A DNA stretch of 64,000 nt, taken from assembly GCA_032622095.1 (NCBI GenBank), contig CP136064.1:147190864-147254863 (forward strand). The letters are read 5' to 3'. This document shows, in pieces, positions 24,023 to 37,100 of this stretch. Numbering within the stretch: the first letter of the stretch is position 1; every line of letters begins with the position of its first letter. Origin of the DNA: Siphonodentalium dalli (taxonomy: Eukaryota; Mollusca; Scaphopoda; Gadilida; Siphonodentaliidae). The notes under the pieces are model-generated. The model worked only from the letters and a program-made list of their open reading frames with translations. It was not told the DNA's origin and made no database searches. The position numbers and the translations under genes were made by a program.

Positions 24023-26546
24023 CACTGTAAATAAAAGTGTTCAAATTTGAACGCCAAAAATGCAACAGATAATGAACACTGTTCAGTGTTCAGTTTAGAA
24101 CAGATGTGTTCAATTACTCTGAACGGTCCCCGGTGTTCAGATGTAAACGCATGTGTTCAATGAATTGAATGGATGTGTTCAATTTATGAATGCATATAAG
24201 CGTTCAGTTTTGAACACATCATGTTCAGATTTTGAACATGAGTGTTCGAAATATGTCAACGCTTGATGTGTTCCGAACACTGCAACAGCTTTTGAACACT
24301 TTAACATTCTTAGTGCCATTCTTCTCCTGTGTACATTTAATACAAATTAACTGACCCAATACTTTTGTGGACATTAATATATGACTACCGAGAACAAGCT
24401 GAAAGCTATCGCTAATAATGCAATTTTCCCATACAGAAACATGTATATTTTATGAAATGCTGATGTAATTGTTGGGGAATAAGGTCATTCAACCTAATTA
24501 AGATGTGAATATTATGTAGGTAAATAACATTTAATAAGACTGATAAACTGATGAATCAATGGCACAACAGTCTATACATGCACTTACTTGAATAATCCGT
24601 ATCCAAAACATCCATGCCGTGTTGGCAACGGTATTAATTTCGCAGGAAATCCAGTTGGCCGAAATAACATCCTGAACATCTGGAATATCCTTCAACCACT
24701 GAATTAAACACAAACTGTCAACCTTATATCGCAGACAGTGCATCACAGTTACCATGTTTTTATGTAAGGCTAGACGTGAGGTTTATCATCTTAAGTCCAA
24801 ATCTTTGAACTATCGGAATTAGTCACACTGTTTTCCACAAATCTTTTAACATTGAATGTGCGATGCATTTCTGCGCCGGTTCCTGTTGAACATTCTCGAT
24901 TTTGGCACCAGCTGACACCAGTAATGGCTTAATAGTCACTGGAATTTGTTGACGGTGCTAGCTTATAGCAATAGACATTTCTACGGTCACATAATTTCTG
25001 GTAGTTCAGCTATACCCAACGTGAGTAGTTTGTACCATCCGTATATGTTGTGCCCAAAGTTTCCGCAGATATTCGGTCGATGCTATATATGCAGCTCCTG
25101 AAAGAAAGAATAATCTAATATATTAGAATCGCCAATTAAAACTGCATGTAGAACAACACACGTTACTAGTTTAGATAATTGATTGGGCTATTTAGCAATG
25201 ATCCATGTACATATACCGGCACATCTATATATTTTTATTGGAGATCTACTAATATAATCAAATTTAATATATATGTGACACCAAATATTCTCTAATGACC
25301 TCAAGTGTTTTTGTTTTGTTTTTGCGAGAAAAGTAAATATGAGAATGCTCCGAGGAAATTTATTTATGACAAAGTTCACAGAAGTTTTAAACAGTACCTG
25401 CATGAATGAGACACTCACTCACAGTAATTTCTGGACATTATTATCAAAATCAACCGATATAAACATATTCCCCACTAATAACTGGACGGAATATTAAACA
25501 ATTAGAACACTTTATACATTGGATTACATATACCGGTACTTACCATGCAGAGTGCAGGCTGTAGTGATAAACTTGTCATTGTCTCCTGTCAGTAAGTAAA
25601 GACCATATAAATGCCAACTATGTTTCGAACTTTTAATCTAACGCCAAAGAATAGCGCAATTGACTTGATTCCATTAATGTGAAGGATTTATCCATCAATC
25701 TACATTAAACTACACCGTTCGGCAGATATTCAAACCGAAATTAATTAATGCCAGATGCATGCATGGAACCAGATCATGTTTCAAAAGACGACGCTACATG
25801 CTATTTTGTTAGAGAACCACAGACAGTCCAGTGGGATCACATGCCATTAGTTATACGCGAATGATTAATGACCATGGATGCCCGTGGTCTCACCTTGAAC
25901 GCATATGTACAAGAGAAGCGAACACTGAATGAACGGCAGTGTTCAATACTGAAATTAGTGTAAAACAAAATAACGTGGGATCGTATTATATAGTGATTTT
26001 CTACACAAATGATGAACCGGCAACATAAAAATATCGGTACCGATCAGTATATGAACACTATATATACATTCAATGATGTATGGCGCGGATTTGACTGAAT
26101 GGGACAATTTCCATTTGGGGAGGGGTGTAATTTTATAACCGGGATTTACAATTTACAACTACCCACCCCCCGTGTTGCCACCACGTCCCTGATATTTTGT
26201 CTACCGATCTGGAAAATGCTCAAAACAAAACAAATCATAACAAAACTCATCGTGAAGAAAAATAGACCAGCGCATGCGCATTTAGTTTTACAATTGTTCA
26301 ATATAGAAGTCACAAGACATCATTTTCACAAACGAGTATTCATTAAACCCGTAAGCATATGCGATATAATATATGAAGTAACTAAGTATACTAACACAAG
26401 CGGGTCGACGTCCATGCAGGTTTGAACACTACCGTTCATAAATGAGTTTTCTGAACATATATGTTCAAATATTAACACTGAATGTTCAATAACAGAACAC
26501 ATGCGGGGCTAAAAGCGTTCAAATCTGAACACTGTCATTTGCAGTG
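24023..26546. mobile_element. 2.5-kb TIR element with TGTTCA-rich ends
   Basis: The ends are inverted: left 'cactgtaaataaaagtgttc' and right, reversed, 'cactgcaaatgacagtgttc', both continuing as 'aaatttgaacg' or 'agatttgaacg'. TA flanks both ends (24021-24022, 26547-26548). Subterminal regions (24040-24300 and 26420-26545) are full of 'tgttca/tgaaca' words in both orientations, as expected for subterminal transposase-binding repeats. The interior has only ORFs below 110 codons and no recognisable transposase. CACTG ends with a TA duplication do not let me name the superfamily. Confidence 0.7.
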
Positions 26547-26584
26547 TACCAGTGTACCGGGCACCACTGTTCTAGCAAGAAATC

Positions 26585-27642
26585 GACAACTTATGACTTG
26601 AAACATATTTTATTTGCATAATATACAAAATGGATTGGGGCACAAGTGTCTGTCTGTCTGTTCGCGATGGACTCGAGAACGGCCGAGCCGATGAAACTTG
26701 GTATGTGGGGGTACTTTCGGCCGGGGAGTAACATGTGTCTATTAATTTGCCCGTGCGACGTGACATTGACCTTGAAATCGGGTCATTTCATGGTCAAACG
26801 CCCGAGTATCACGGGATTTCGATGAAAATTAGTGTCTAGGGATACTTTCGCACGGGGAGTCTCATAAGCCTATTCATTTGCCCGTGCGACGTGACATTGA
26901 CCTTGAAATCGGGTCAATTCAAGGTCAAATCACGAATTTTGATGGGATTTCGACGAAATTTTATAAGTAGGGTTACTTTTGTCCACTGAGTGTTTTCGAC
27001 GGGTCGAATCGTGACCTCGACCTGACCTTGACCTTCAAAATCATTTCAAGGTCAAACGCCCAAATATCACGGGATTTCGATGAAAATTAGTGTCTAGGGA
27101 TACTTTCGTATGGGAAGTGTCATAAGCCTATTCATTTGCCTGTGCGACGTGACCTTGAATTGACCCGAATTGACCCGGGTTACTTTTGTCCACTGAGTGT
27201 TTTGGACGGGTCAAATCATGATCCCGACCTGTTCTTGATCTTCAAAATGATCAATTCAAGGTCAAATCGGGTAAAACCGGATGGATTTCGACGGGTACTT
27301 TTGTCGGGTACTTTTCGTTGTCCGGACAGTGTTTTGGACGGGTCAAATCGTGACCCCCACCTGACCTTGACCTTCAAAATGGACATTTCAAGGTCAAATC
27401 GCGCAATTCGCCGAAAAGCACAGGGGAAACAGCCCGGACCTTCAAAATGATCAATTCCAGGTCAAATCTGGTAAAACCGGATGGATTTCGACGGGTACTT
27501 TTGTCGAGGCAGTGTTTTGTTCGGGTCAAATCGTAACCCAACCTCACCTTGACCTTCAAAATGGACAATTCAAGGTCAAATCGCGCAATTCGCCGAAAAG
27601 CAGAGGGGAAACAGCTCTGACGAAGTCGGGTCCACCTGCTAG
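26585..27642 (+). mobile_element. Helitron-like element 1
   Basis: Starts unclear, in 'tgtctgtctgtctgttcgcg' context near 26648, and ends '..cgaagtcgggtccacctgctag' at 27642. The body is tandem ~110-150-bp blocks of 'tgaccttgaccttcaaaatg' and 'caattcaaggtcaaatcg' with 'ggatttcgacg' spacers. The 5' flank (26585-26648) resembles the end of the 398-bp insertion at 18431. It is non-coding; ORFs here are shadows of the repeats. Confidence 0.65.
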
Positions 27643-28421
27643 TCTATTATATATTTTGGGAGATCTGTGTGTGTGTCTGTCTGTCTGTTCGCGATGGACT
27701 CGAAAACGGCCGAGCCGATTTCGATGAAACTTGGTATGTGGGGGGGGGGGGGGGGGGTACTTTCGGTCGAGGACTTGCTTGGGCTGGTCAAATCGTGACT
27801 CCGACCTGACCTTGACCTTCAAAAAGGTCAATTCAAGGTCAAATCGGGTAAAACGGGACGGATTTCGACGAAATTTGATACCTAGAGTTACTTTTGTACG
27901 GGCAGTCTTTTGGATGGGTCATATCGTTACCCCGACCTGTCCTTGACCTTCAAAAAGGTCAATTCAATGTCAAATCAGGTAAAACGGACATATTTCGACG
28001 AAATTTGATACCAATGGTCACTTTTGTCCACGAAGTGTTTTGGACGGGTCAAATTGTGACCCCGACGTGACCTTGACCCTCAAAATGGTCAATTCAAGGT
28101 CAAATCGGGTAAAACTGGATGTATTTCGACGGGTTCTTTTGTCGGGTACTTTTCTCCAGGGAGTGTTTTGGACGGGTCAAATCATGACCCCGACCTGACC
28201 TTGATCTTCAAAATGATCAATTCAAGGTCAAATCGGGTAAAACCGGATGGATTTCGACGGGTACTTTTGTCGGGTACTTTTGTCGAGGCAGTGTTTTGGA
28301 CGGGTCAAATCGTAACCCAACCTCACCTTGACCTTCAAAATGGACAATTCAAGGTCAAATCGCGCAATTCGCCGAAAAGCAGAGGGGAAACAGCCCTGAC
28401 GAAGTCGGGTCCACCTGCTAG
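27643..28421 (+). mobile_element. Helitron-like element 2
   Basis: Begins TCTATTATATATTTTGGG directly after the CTAG of element 1 and ends in CTAG at 28421. A short palindrome 'gacgaagtc' lies ~12 bp before the end. The 5' domain is 'gttcgcgatggactcgaaaa' with a G run at 27742-27757; the body is the AAGGTCA block array. Ends 5'-TC...CTAG-3' with a 3' hairpin fit the Helitron rule. Confidence 0.7.
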
Positions 28422-29131
28422 TCTCTCCTATATATTTTGATACAATCTGTATTCGAGAGATAACCCACATCATCCGGACCTCAATGATATGATCGTGAAT
28501 GAGTATTGATATACCCCACTAAACTTTGACAAACACCAGTAATGGTGTGTAGATAATTTACATATCTCTCCTATATATTTTGATACAATCTATCTAATTT
28601 ACATATCTCTCTTATATATTTGGATACAATCTATCTGTTTGTCTGTTTGTCATTTATACAAATCTACGATTCTCGACCGATCGAGACCAAACTTCCTATC
28701 TAGGGGTAAAATCCCACGGACACGGTCGTTGTCGTATTGGCGACCCCGTGCGACGCCCGTGCAGCGCATGCGCAGACGAGATATCGGAAACGGATGGAGC
28801 TATCGACTTGAAATTTGCTATGTGAATGTATCTTGCCCCGGATACGAATTTTATCGGGTCGCCGAGCCCGTGCGACGCCAGGTTCGCGCATGCGCAGACG
28901 AGATCTCGGAAACGGGTGGAGCTATCGACTTGAAATTTGGTATGTGAATGTATCTTGCCCCGGATACGAATTTTATCGGGTCGCCGAGCCCGTGCGACGC
29001 CAGCTTCGCGCATGCGCAGACCAGATCTCGGAAACGGGTGGAGCTATCGACTTGAAATTTGGTTTTTGAATAGCTATCGACTTGAAATTTGGTTTTTGAA
29101 TAGCCCGGACAACGTCGGGCTCATCGGCTAG
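28422..29131 (+). mobile_element. Helitron-like element 3, different body
   Basis: Starts TCTCTCCTATATATTTTG after the preceding CTAG and ends 'agcccggacaacgtcgggct' + 'catcggctag'. The 3' hairpin has an 8-bp stem with one bulge, 6 bp before CTAG. The body is three ~120-bp repeats with 'cgcatgcgcagacgagat', 'ggagctatcgacttgaaatt' and 'gtatcttgccccggatac'. The 5' part (28440-28640) repeats 'tctcctatatattttgatac' three times. Same end rule as its neighbours but unrelated body, so it is a second family. Confidence 0.65.
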
Positions 29132-29776
29132 TCTATTATATATTTTGGGAGATCTGTGTGTGTGTCTGTCTGTCTGTTCGCGATGGACTCGAAAACGGCC
29201 GAGCCGATTTCGATGAAACTTGGTATGTGGGGGGGGGGGGGAGGGGGTACTTTCGGTCGAGGACTTGCATGGGCGGGTCAAATCGTGACTCCGACCTGAC
29301 CTTGACCTTCAAAAAGGTCAATTCAAGGTCAAATCGGGTAAAACGGGACGGATTTCGACGAAATTTGATACCTAGAGTTACTTTTGTACGGGCAGTCTTT
29401 TGGATGGGTCAAATCGTTACCCCGACCTGACCTTGACCTTCAAAAAGGTCAATTCAATGTCAAATCAGGTAAAACGGACATATTTCGACGAAATTTGATA
29501 CCAATGGTCACTTTTGTCCACGAAGTGTTTTGGACGGGTCAAATTGTGACCCCGACGTGACCTTGACCCTCAAAATGGTCAATTCAAGGTCAAATCGGGT
29601 AAAAACGGATGTATTTCGACGGGTTCTTTTGTCGGGTACTTTTCTCCAGGGAGTGTTTTGGACGGGTCAAATCGTGACCCACACCTGACCTTGACATTCA
29701 AAATGGTCAATTCAAGGTCAAATTCGCCGAAAAGCAGAGGGGAAACAGCCCGGACGAAGTCGGGTCACCCTGCTAG
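29132..29776 (+). mobile_element. Helitron-like element 4
   Basis: Starts TCTATTATATATTTTGGG at 29132, immediately after CTAG; ends '..cccggacgaagtcggg' (hairpin) + 'tcaccctgctag' at 29776. The body is closely similar to element 2 over most of its length, so the two are recent copies. Non-coding. Confidence 0.7.
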
Positions 29777-31318
29777 TCCATTATATATTTTTGGGAAATG
29801 TGTGTGTGTGTGTGTTCGCGATGGACTCGAAAACGGCCGAACCGATTTCGATGAAACTTGGTATGTGGAGGTACTTTCGGCCGGGGAGTGGCATGGGCCT
29901 ATTAATTTGCCCGTGCGACGTGACCTTGACCTTGAAATCGGGTCATTTCAAGGTCGAATGCTCGAGTATCACGGGATTTCGATGAAAATTAGTGTCTAGG
30001 GATACTTTCGTATGGGGAGTGTCGTAAGCCTATTCGTTTGCCCGTGCGACGTGAACTTGAAATCTGGTCAATTCAAGGTCAGATCGCCAATTTTTATTGG
30101 ATTTCGACGAAATTTGACAATTCAATGGACAATTCAGGGATGGATTTCGACGGGTACTTTTGTCGGGTATTTTGTCCGGGCAATGTTTTGGACGGGTCAA
30201 ATGGAGACCCCACCTGACCTTGACCTTCAAAATGGACAATTCAAGGTCCTATTCATTTGCCCGTGCGACGTGACCTTGACCTTGAAATCGGGTCATTTCA
30301 AGGTCGAATGCTCGAGTATCACGGGATTTCGATGAAAATTAGTGTCTAGGGATACTTTCGTATGGGGAGTGTCGTAAGCCTATTCGTTTGCCCGTGCGAC
30401 GTGAACTTGAAATCTGGTCAATTCAAGGTCAGATCGCCAATTTTTATTGGATTTCGACGAAATTTGACAATTCAATGGACAATTCAGGGATGGATTTCGA
30501 CGGGTACTTTTGTCGGGTATTTTGTCCGGGCAATGTTTTGGACGGGTCAAATGGAGACCCCACCTGACCTTGACCTTCAAAATGGACAATTCAAGGTCCT
30601 ATTTATTTGCCCGTGTGACGTGACCTTGAAATCGGGTCAATTCAAGGTCAAATCGCCAATTTGTATGGGATTTCGACGAAATTTGATACATAGGGTTACT
30701 TTTGTCCACTAAGTGTTTTGGACGGGTCAAATCGTGACCCCGACCTGACCTTGACCTTCAAAATGATTAATTCAAGGTCATATCGGGTAAAACCGGTTGG
30801 ATTTCGACGGGTACTTTTGTCAGGTACTTTTGTCGGGGCAGTGTTTTGGACGCGTCAAATCGTGACCCCACCTGACCTTGACCTTCAAATTGGACAATTC
30901 AAGGTAAAATAGCGCAATTCGCCGAAAAGCAGAGGGGAAACAGCCCGGACGACCCCGACCTGACCTTGACCTTCAAAATGATCAATTCGGGCAGTGTTTT
31001 GGACGGGTCAAATCGTGACCCCACCTCACATTGACCTTCAAAATGGACAATTCAAGGTCAAATCGCGCAATTCGCAGAAAAGCAGATGGCAACAGCCCGG
31101 ACCAATTCCGGACGAAGTCGGGTAATGATCAATTCGAGGTCAAATCGGGTAAAACCGGATGGATTTCGACGGGTACCTTTGTCGGGTACTTTTGTCCGGG
31201 CAGTGTTTTGGACGGGTCAAATCGTTACCCCACCTCACCTTGACCTTCAAAATAGACAATTCAAGGTCAAATCGCGCAATTCGCCGAAAAGCAGAGGGGA
31301 AACAGCCTGGACGAAGTA
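29777..31318 (+). mobile_element. Helitron-like element 5, 3'-truncated, internal duplication
   Basis: Starts TCCATTATATATTTTTGGG after CTAG and runs through the same 5' domain and AAGGTCA array. It contains an almost exact ~350-bp internal tandem duplication (about 29900-30248 and 30250-30598). It breaks off near 31318 within 'cagcctggacgaagt', before the expected CTAG. Confidence 0.65.
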
Positions 31319-31984
31319 AGAACCGAAACCTAATAATGAAACGTACTGTATGTGAAGTTCGTTAATATACCAGAGACGCTCGCCTGATGACTTCAATTGC
31401 TGGCTATTATTTTCTGATTCCCAACATTTTAAATACCTATTTTCGGCTTGGTCTTAGTAATCATTTTCCAAAGTATATAATTTACGCCTCCTAATGTTAT
31501 CAAGCTATGCTGACAATCAAACATAAAACTATTATTGTGTAGACTTTACTGTGGCAGTATAATGTTTGCAAACTATACTAAAAAACACTTATAAAGAGCG
31601 TTCCATTTGCATGCATATGCATTTTATATACACTTATCTCTATACAATTCATATTATATATGGGTCATTTTTTCAGTTTAATCCCTCCATACACTGCTAA
31701 TGAACTTTGGGGTCCAGCCCTTTATATGTAACAGTCCTCAATCCATAATGCTGTTACCCCTTATTAATTGTAAGTGCATTACAATTCGTGCAATTATGTA
31801 CGATATGAACATAGCTGTGTTACAGCACTAAATTTTATCATCTGGCAGTACAGCCAATGCATAAGCATACACTTTTGTTTACAATTAAGAATTTTTCCCG
31901 ATGGTACAATCAGGAAAGTCTATGAGAACGTTTTTACAATAATTCGTGTATAGTATCATTTTTGTGGATATTGCTTGGTGTGTG
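31319..31984. other. AT-rich interval between Helitron-like pieces
   Basis: No gene, RNA or clear repeat recognised. Confidence 0.4.
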
Positions 31985-32287
31985 GCTTTCGACGAAATTT
32001 TATACGTAGGGTTACTTTTGTCCACTGAGTGTTTTCGACGGGTAGAATCGTGACCTCGACCTGACATTGACCTTCAAAATTATCAATTCGAGGTCAAATC
32101 GGGTAAAACCGGATGGATTTCGACGGGTACTTTTGTCGGGTACTTTTGTCCGGGCAGTGTTTTTGACGGGTCAAATCGTGACCCCACCTGACATTGACCT
32201 TCAAATTGGACAATTCAAGGTCAAATCGCGCAATTCGCCGAAAAGCAGAGGGGAAACAGCCAGGACAATGTCGGGTCCACCTGCTAG
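31985..32287 (+). mobile_element. Helitron-like fragment with 3' end
   Basis: 5'-truncated piece of the same AAGGTCA block family, ending 'gtcgggtccacctgctag' at 32287 and followed by 'cacaat', not by another element. Confidence 0.65.
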
Positions 32288-32633
32288 CACAATATAATAA
32301 CACACATGTGACCAAGATGACGGTACAAACGTATTTACATTGTGATAAGTTATGAGAGATATAGTGTGTAGAGCCTTCCAGAGATGGTCAGACATGAGGT
32401 TGTTTCTTAGCTGTGAGAAAATTTGTATTTAATGAATGTCACTACATTATGAATTTTGGTATGATTGACAAGTGCCAATATATTATCTATTTTTATTACT
32501 TTTATGTTGGCTGTAAATATATAATGGTACACTTGATTTGTTTTCTATTTTTTTTTATTGTGTTGCTCTGGAAGGCAATACAGATAATAAATCAGAATGA
32601 GATGTTTGAATGGGAGGTTTGTCCACTTGTGAG

Positions 32634-34113
32634 TTAAAACTTGAGATTCCGGAAGCAATTTTTAAAGTATAGACTCGCAAATAAAATAAATATAATCATT
32701 TGGGGTCGAAACGCTTGGTCGCTGCAATGTAATGCTGTGTGATGGAAAATAGTTTCATATTTTTTTTGGGACGAGATATAAGGTATTCCACGCATGACTT
32801 CTGAAATATTGCTTATTTTGAGATTTTCGCGGGTTAGTTTCTCAAAGAAAACCGAGCGCTCACGTTGGTACAATGGGCACATGAAGAAATAGTGATAGGC
32901 GTCTTCAAATCGATTTCCACATGAGCATGCGGGGCTGTCAGCGATATAATTGTTGAACATCACATCTGATTTCACTACAAAAATTACGTATGCGACAATG
33001 ACAAATGTCGTATTTTCTGCGTCCAGCATAGAAATGCAGAGGGGGGCTGAGTGTGGGATGTATATGATACAAGTTGGTTTTAAAGGTAGAAAATATTTAT
33101 CAGCATCGGTGTTTACTTTGGGAAGCTTATTCCATTCTATGACCATCGCTGGAAAAAATGACTGTTTGAAGTGTTCAGTATTGCAAATTTGCAATAGTAT
33201 GAATAAAACTTACCGGGGCGTCTCCATTTATAATCTGCAACCTCGTGTGATCTGGGGGGAAATGTATTGGCTAGATAAGTGGGGCTAAATTATTGATTAT
33301 TTTATAGAATGTCTGCAGTTTATGTAGTTGACGTCGTTTATTGAGTGAGGGCCAGAACGGGTGATACCGCTGACTATCCGTCCAGCGTCGATATGAAGCC
33401 AGTCAAGCTTCTCTAACATATATTTTGAAGCATTGTCCCAAACGGCGTCTGAATAATCAAATAAGGGTAAAATATATGATTTGTAAAAAAATTCAATGGT
33501 TTTCCGGTTGAGTTGATATTTAATCCGTCGGAGTTGAGACAGGCGCGAGGCAATTCTTATGACAGACCCTTCAATGTGAGCGTTCCATTTAAGATTTGAT
33601 TGGAGTTCCAGACCTATAATTATAAGTGTATATGCTTGTCCACGAAGTCGATTGAATTTCCTACGAAATTGAGGTTTGGTTTCACTGTTGAGGGCGCAAC
33701 AAATGAAAAGGACATGCTAACTAGTTGGGTTGAAGCTGACCAGCCAGTTTAGGGACCACGCTGTAATTTTGTCTAAATCGCTGTTAATAGTATGTTAAAG
33801 TATGTTAAGATCAAAGTGACTGTTCGTGAGGCAGGTTTCGTCGGCATACATTCTCGTTATTGATTCAATACCGTCGGCTAAATCATTTATATAGACTAAG
33901 AACAAAAACGGACCCAGGACAGACCATTGCGGAACTCCCGCTGGGATGACCTCATATTTTGAAAATATATCATTGATCAGGACCATTTGCGTCCGATTTT
34001 CTAGATAGTTTTCTATCCAATTTAAAATATTTCCTTCCAATCCATAAGCATTTAATTTGTGTATCAATCCCCTGTGCCAAACCCGTTCAAAGGCTTTGGA
34101 AATATCACAGAAC
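32634..34113 (-). pseudogene. LINE ORF2: RT core and C-terminal domain (broken)
   Basis: From high to low coordinate: 'DISKAFERVWHRGLIHKLN' at ~34080, 'GVPQWSVLGPFLFLVYIND' at ~33930 (Trp-Ser replaces the usual Gly-Ser/Cys), and 'RMYADETCLT' at ~33840, where the second Asp of the YADD catalytic motif is Glu. 33200-33790 carries remnants in several frames. 32634-33194 is the C-terminal domain, '..FFPAMVIEWNKLPK' and the knuckle 'CSCGNRFEDAYHYFFMCPLY'. Stops, frameshifts and the active-site change show it is dead. Confidence 0.8.
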
Positions 34114-37100
34114 TAGCAGAGTTACCCGGCGTTGCCCAGGTTAAAGTGATGTGAAACCCTCTGCGTGCTGTGGATATTTGTTGGGAATAGAGAATACTCT
34201 TGCTCAAAGTGTTACACGTATTCTCATAAATTGTACATTCACATAGCATCACAAAACATTATTCTTACACCATCATGGAATACAAGTATAGTGGCTCACC
34301 TTGTCGATTGTCATTTTGTTTATCGCGATTAATCCGTTCCACCAATAATGAAGTATTTATTTATTTACAACTGTGTATATATATACTTCAGACGTTATAA
34401 TATGATACATGAACATCATAAACATATTAGTTCGCAAAAATAAAAGACGACAATTGGGTATTACATATAGAGATGTATCAATCAATCTAGTGGGTTGGAC
34501 TAAGATATTGAGGACACCTGGCTATCATATCTCCATGAAGATACAGATGTTTTAAAGAAATGCCAGGTGCTCCTCTGTTCATGGTGCTATATATTTGCTA
34601 AATATTCTCAGTTTAAAAGAAATGTTGCTGCGCACGTATATCAGCTACATGTGCCAGACACAGAGCGAGATTTTGAGTTGTTTATGTCAGTCAATGAGTC
34701 TGTTCTGAAAAATCTGCTGTATCGGGCAGATATGCCCTTGTCAGATGTCAGTATTGGAGTATCCTGAAAATTCATGTGCTACTGACTGCGTTTTCTTTTA
34801 TATCAGAAGAAAATATATTTGACTGCACACTGACCACTATAACTTTTTTGTGGAAACTGTATTGAATGGAACAGACTCAATTGTGTTATAATATATATGC
34901 AATCCTTTGACGGTTCGAGGTCTCTCAGTTTGCAAGAATATATGTATCTCTTAAATAGAATAATAAATATACTTTTAATGCTTCTATGTATCTCTTTTTG
35001 CTAGCTCATTATGCGAATGCCCTGATTGCCATCCCCGTATAAATATGACAGTTGAGAATATATAATTGTTCAAGAGACTTAAATGGTTCACCATTTGTCG
35101 AGATTGTGAAATTTGAACGCCAAAAACTCCTTAAAATGATATGGAGATGGCATGGATGACTATATATAACTTATAGTTTCATATCGGCGAATAGCAATCT
35201 TATCAATGATATTGCATATCCTCTCGCCAACCGTGACCCACACGACACCAAATGTGATTTAATTCATCGTATCATTAGAGAAGAACGTGTATGCATTTGG
35301 TGGAAATAAGTGCTAAATATATTTGTATCAGCTTTGGTGCAACTGCCATCCTCATGCATGACTTCAACGGCGCCACTTTTGACATATTTAAACCACGCCC
35401 ATTATACTCCTGGATGCATGATATACGGTACTGGAGTCTCCAGTCTGGAGATGATTATATATAGGTTTGGTGGTAATCAGCAACTAAACGAATTCTTTGA
35501 ATAGTTATGACCCCCCCCCATCTCTCACCAAACGGCAGCAATTTGGCGTCTTTAAATCACACGACTATATTCCTCGTATCATAGAGATGAATAATATATC
35601 AATTTGGTTGAAATCTGCGCTAAAATAGTTTATTAAATCAATTGTTGATGCCCCATGCAACGCTGCCCCGAGCAGCGCCATATCGCTGAGATGATTATGT
35701 GTGCGTTTGGTGGAAATCGGTGACAGAACTATTTCACCATACTTTTCTTCCCCAGACACCAACAGCGTCACTTTAGAAAACTTCAACCCACGCCGTTATC
35801 TTCCTCGTAAAAAGTTACCCTTCTTAGAACGCCTTGGTGCAATCTCGATTGTACCCCGTGAAGTTATATATAGAACGCATACAGAGACAGAAAGACAGAC
35901 AGCATGATTTGGTTTCTCGTATCATTTGAGAAGAACGTGTCTGAATTTGATGGTAATTGGTTCTAAAAATATGTTTGATCAGTTTTGGTGACCCATACGT
36001 CCCTATTTTGGACTCAAGCGGCGGCACGTTTGTCACCGTTAAACCACACACTTAGACTCACTAGAAATGAATATATATAAAATTGGTGAAAATTGGCGAG
36101 TATACAAATTCGTATCAAATTTAATCCCCATATCTCTCACCCAGAGTGCACCAATTTGGTGTGTCTAAACCCCAAGATAATATTCCTCGTATCACGGAGA
36201 AGAATATGTATCAATCTAGTGGAAATCGGCGCTAAACATATTGTTATAATTTGTTTGTGTCCCACTCACCTCTATACACCACTGACTCGAATGGCACCAC
36301 TTGTGACATCATTAAACCACACAATTACACTCCTGATATCATGGAGATGATTACTTATAAGTTTGGTGCTAATCGGCGACTAAACAAATTCTTATCAATT
36401 TGGTGACCACCCACCCTCCCCATCTCTCACCCAAGCAGCACCAATATGGCGTCTTTAGATTCCTCGTATCATAGATAAGAACGTGTATCAATTTGGTGGA
36501 AATTGGCGCTAAAAATATTGTGTATCAATTGTGGTGCCCCTCTCCCTTTCAGTGCACCCCTGACTCGAATTTGATAGAGTTAAGCCACACCATTAGACTC
36601 CTCATACCATGGGGATGATTTTGTATAAGTGTGGTGGCAATCGGCGTCTAAACCCATTCTTATCAAATTTAGTGCCCACCCCCAATATTTCATCCAAACG
36701 ACAACAATTTGTCGTTGTTAAATCGCACAATTAGATTCCTTGTATCATGGAGAAGAATATATATCAATTTGGTGGAAATCGGCGCTAAAGTTAGTTTTAT
36801 CAATTTTGGTGCCCCTCGCCCCTTCCGTGCATCCCTGACTCGAACGACGTCACTTTTGACATATCTAAACCACACCATTAGATTCTTCATATCATGGGGA
36901 CGACTATATGTAAGTTTCGTGGCAATCGGCGACAAAAATTTTTTCTGCCCTCCCCATGTTCTGCCCCTGACAACAACGGCGTCACTTTAGAAAATTCTAA
37001 CCCCCCACCATTATCTTTCTCGTAAAAAGATACCCCTAGTAGACCCCTTTGGTGTCATCTAGATGGTCCCCTGTGAATTTCTATAGAACACAGACAGACA

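Noticed and set aside
24531-24755. 74-codon ORF inside the TIR element as a transposase remnant
   Set aside because: No catalytic or zinc-finger motif visible; too short to support a transposase call.
27136-31365. Many 60-116-codon ORFs with 'GSNRDPDLTLTFKM'-like text
   Set aside because: They are translations of the AAGGTCA tandem blocks, open by chance, with equivalents on both strands.
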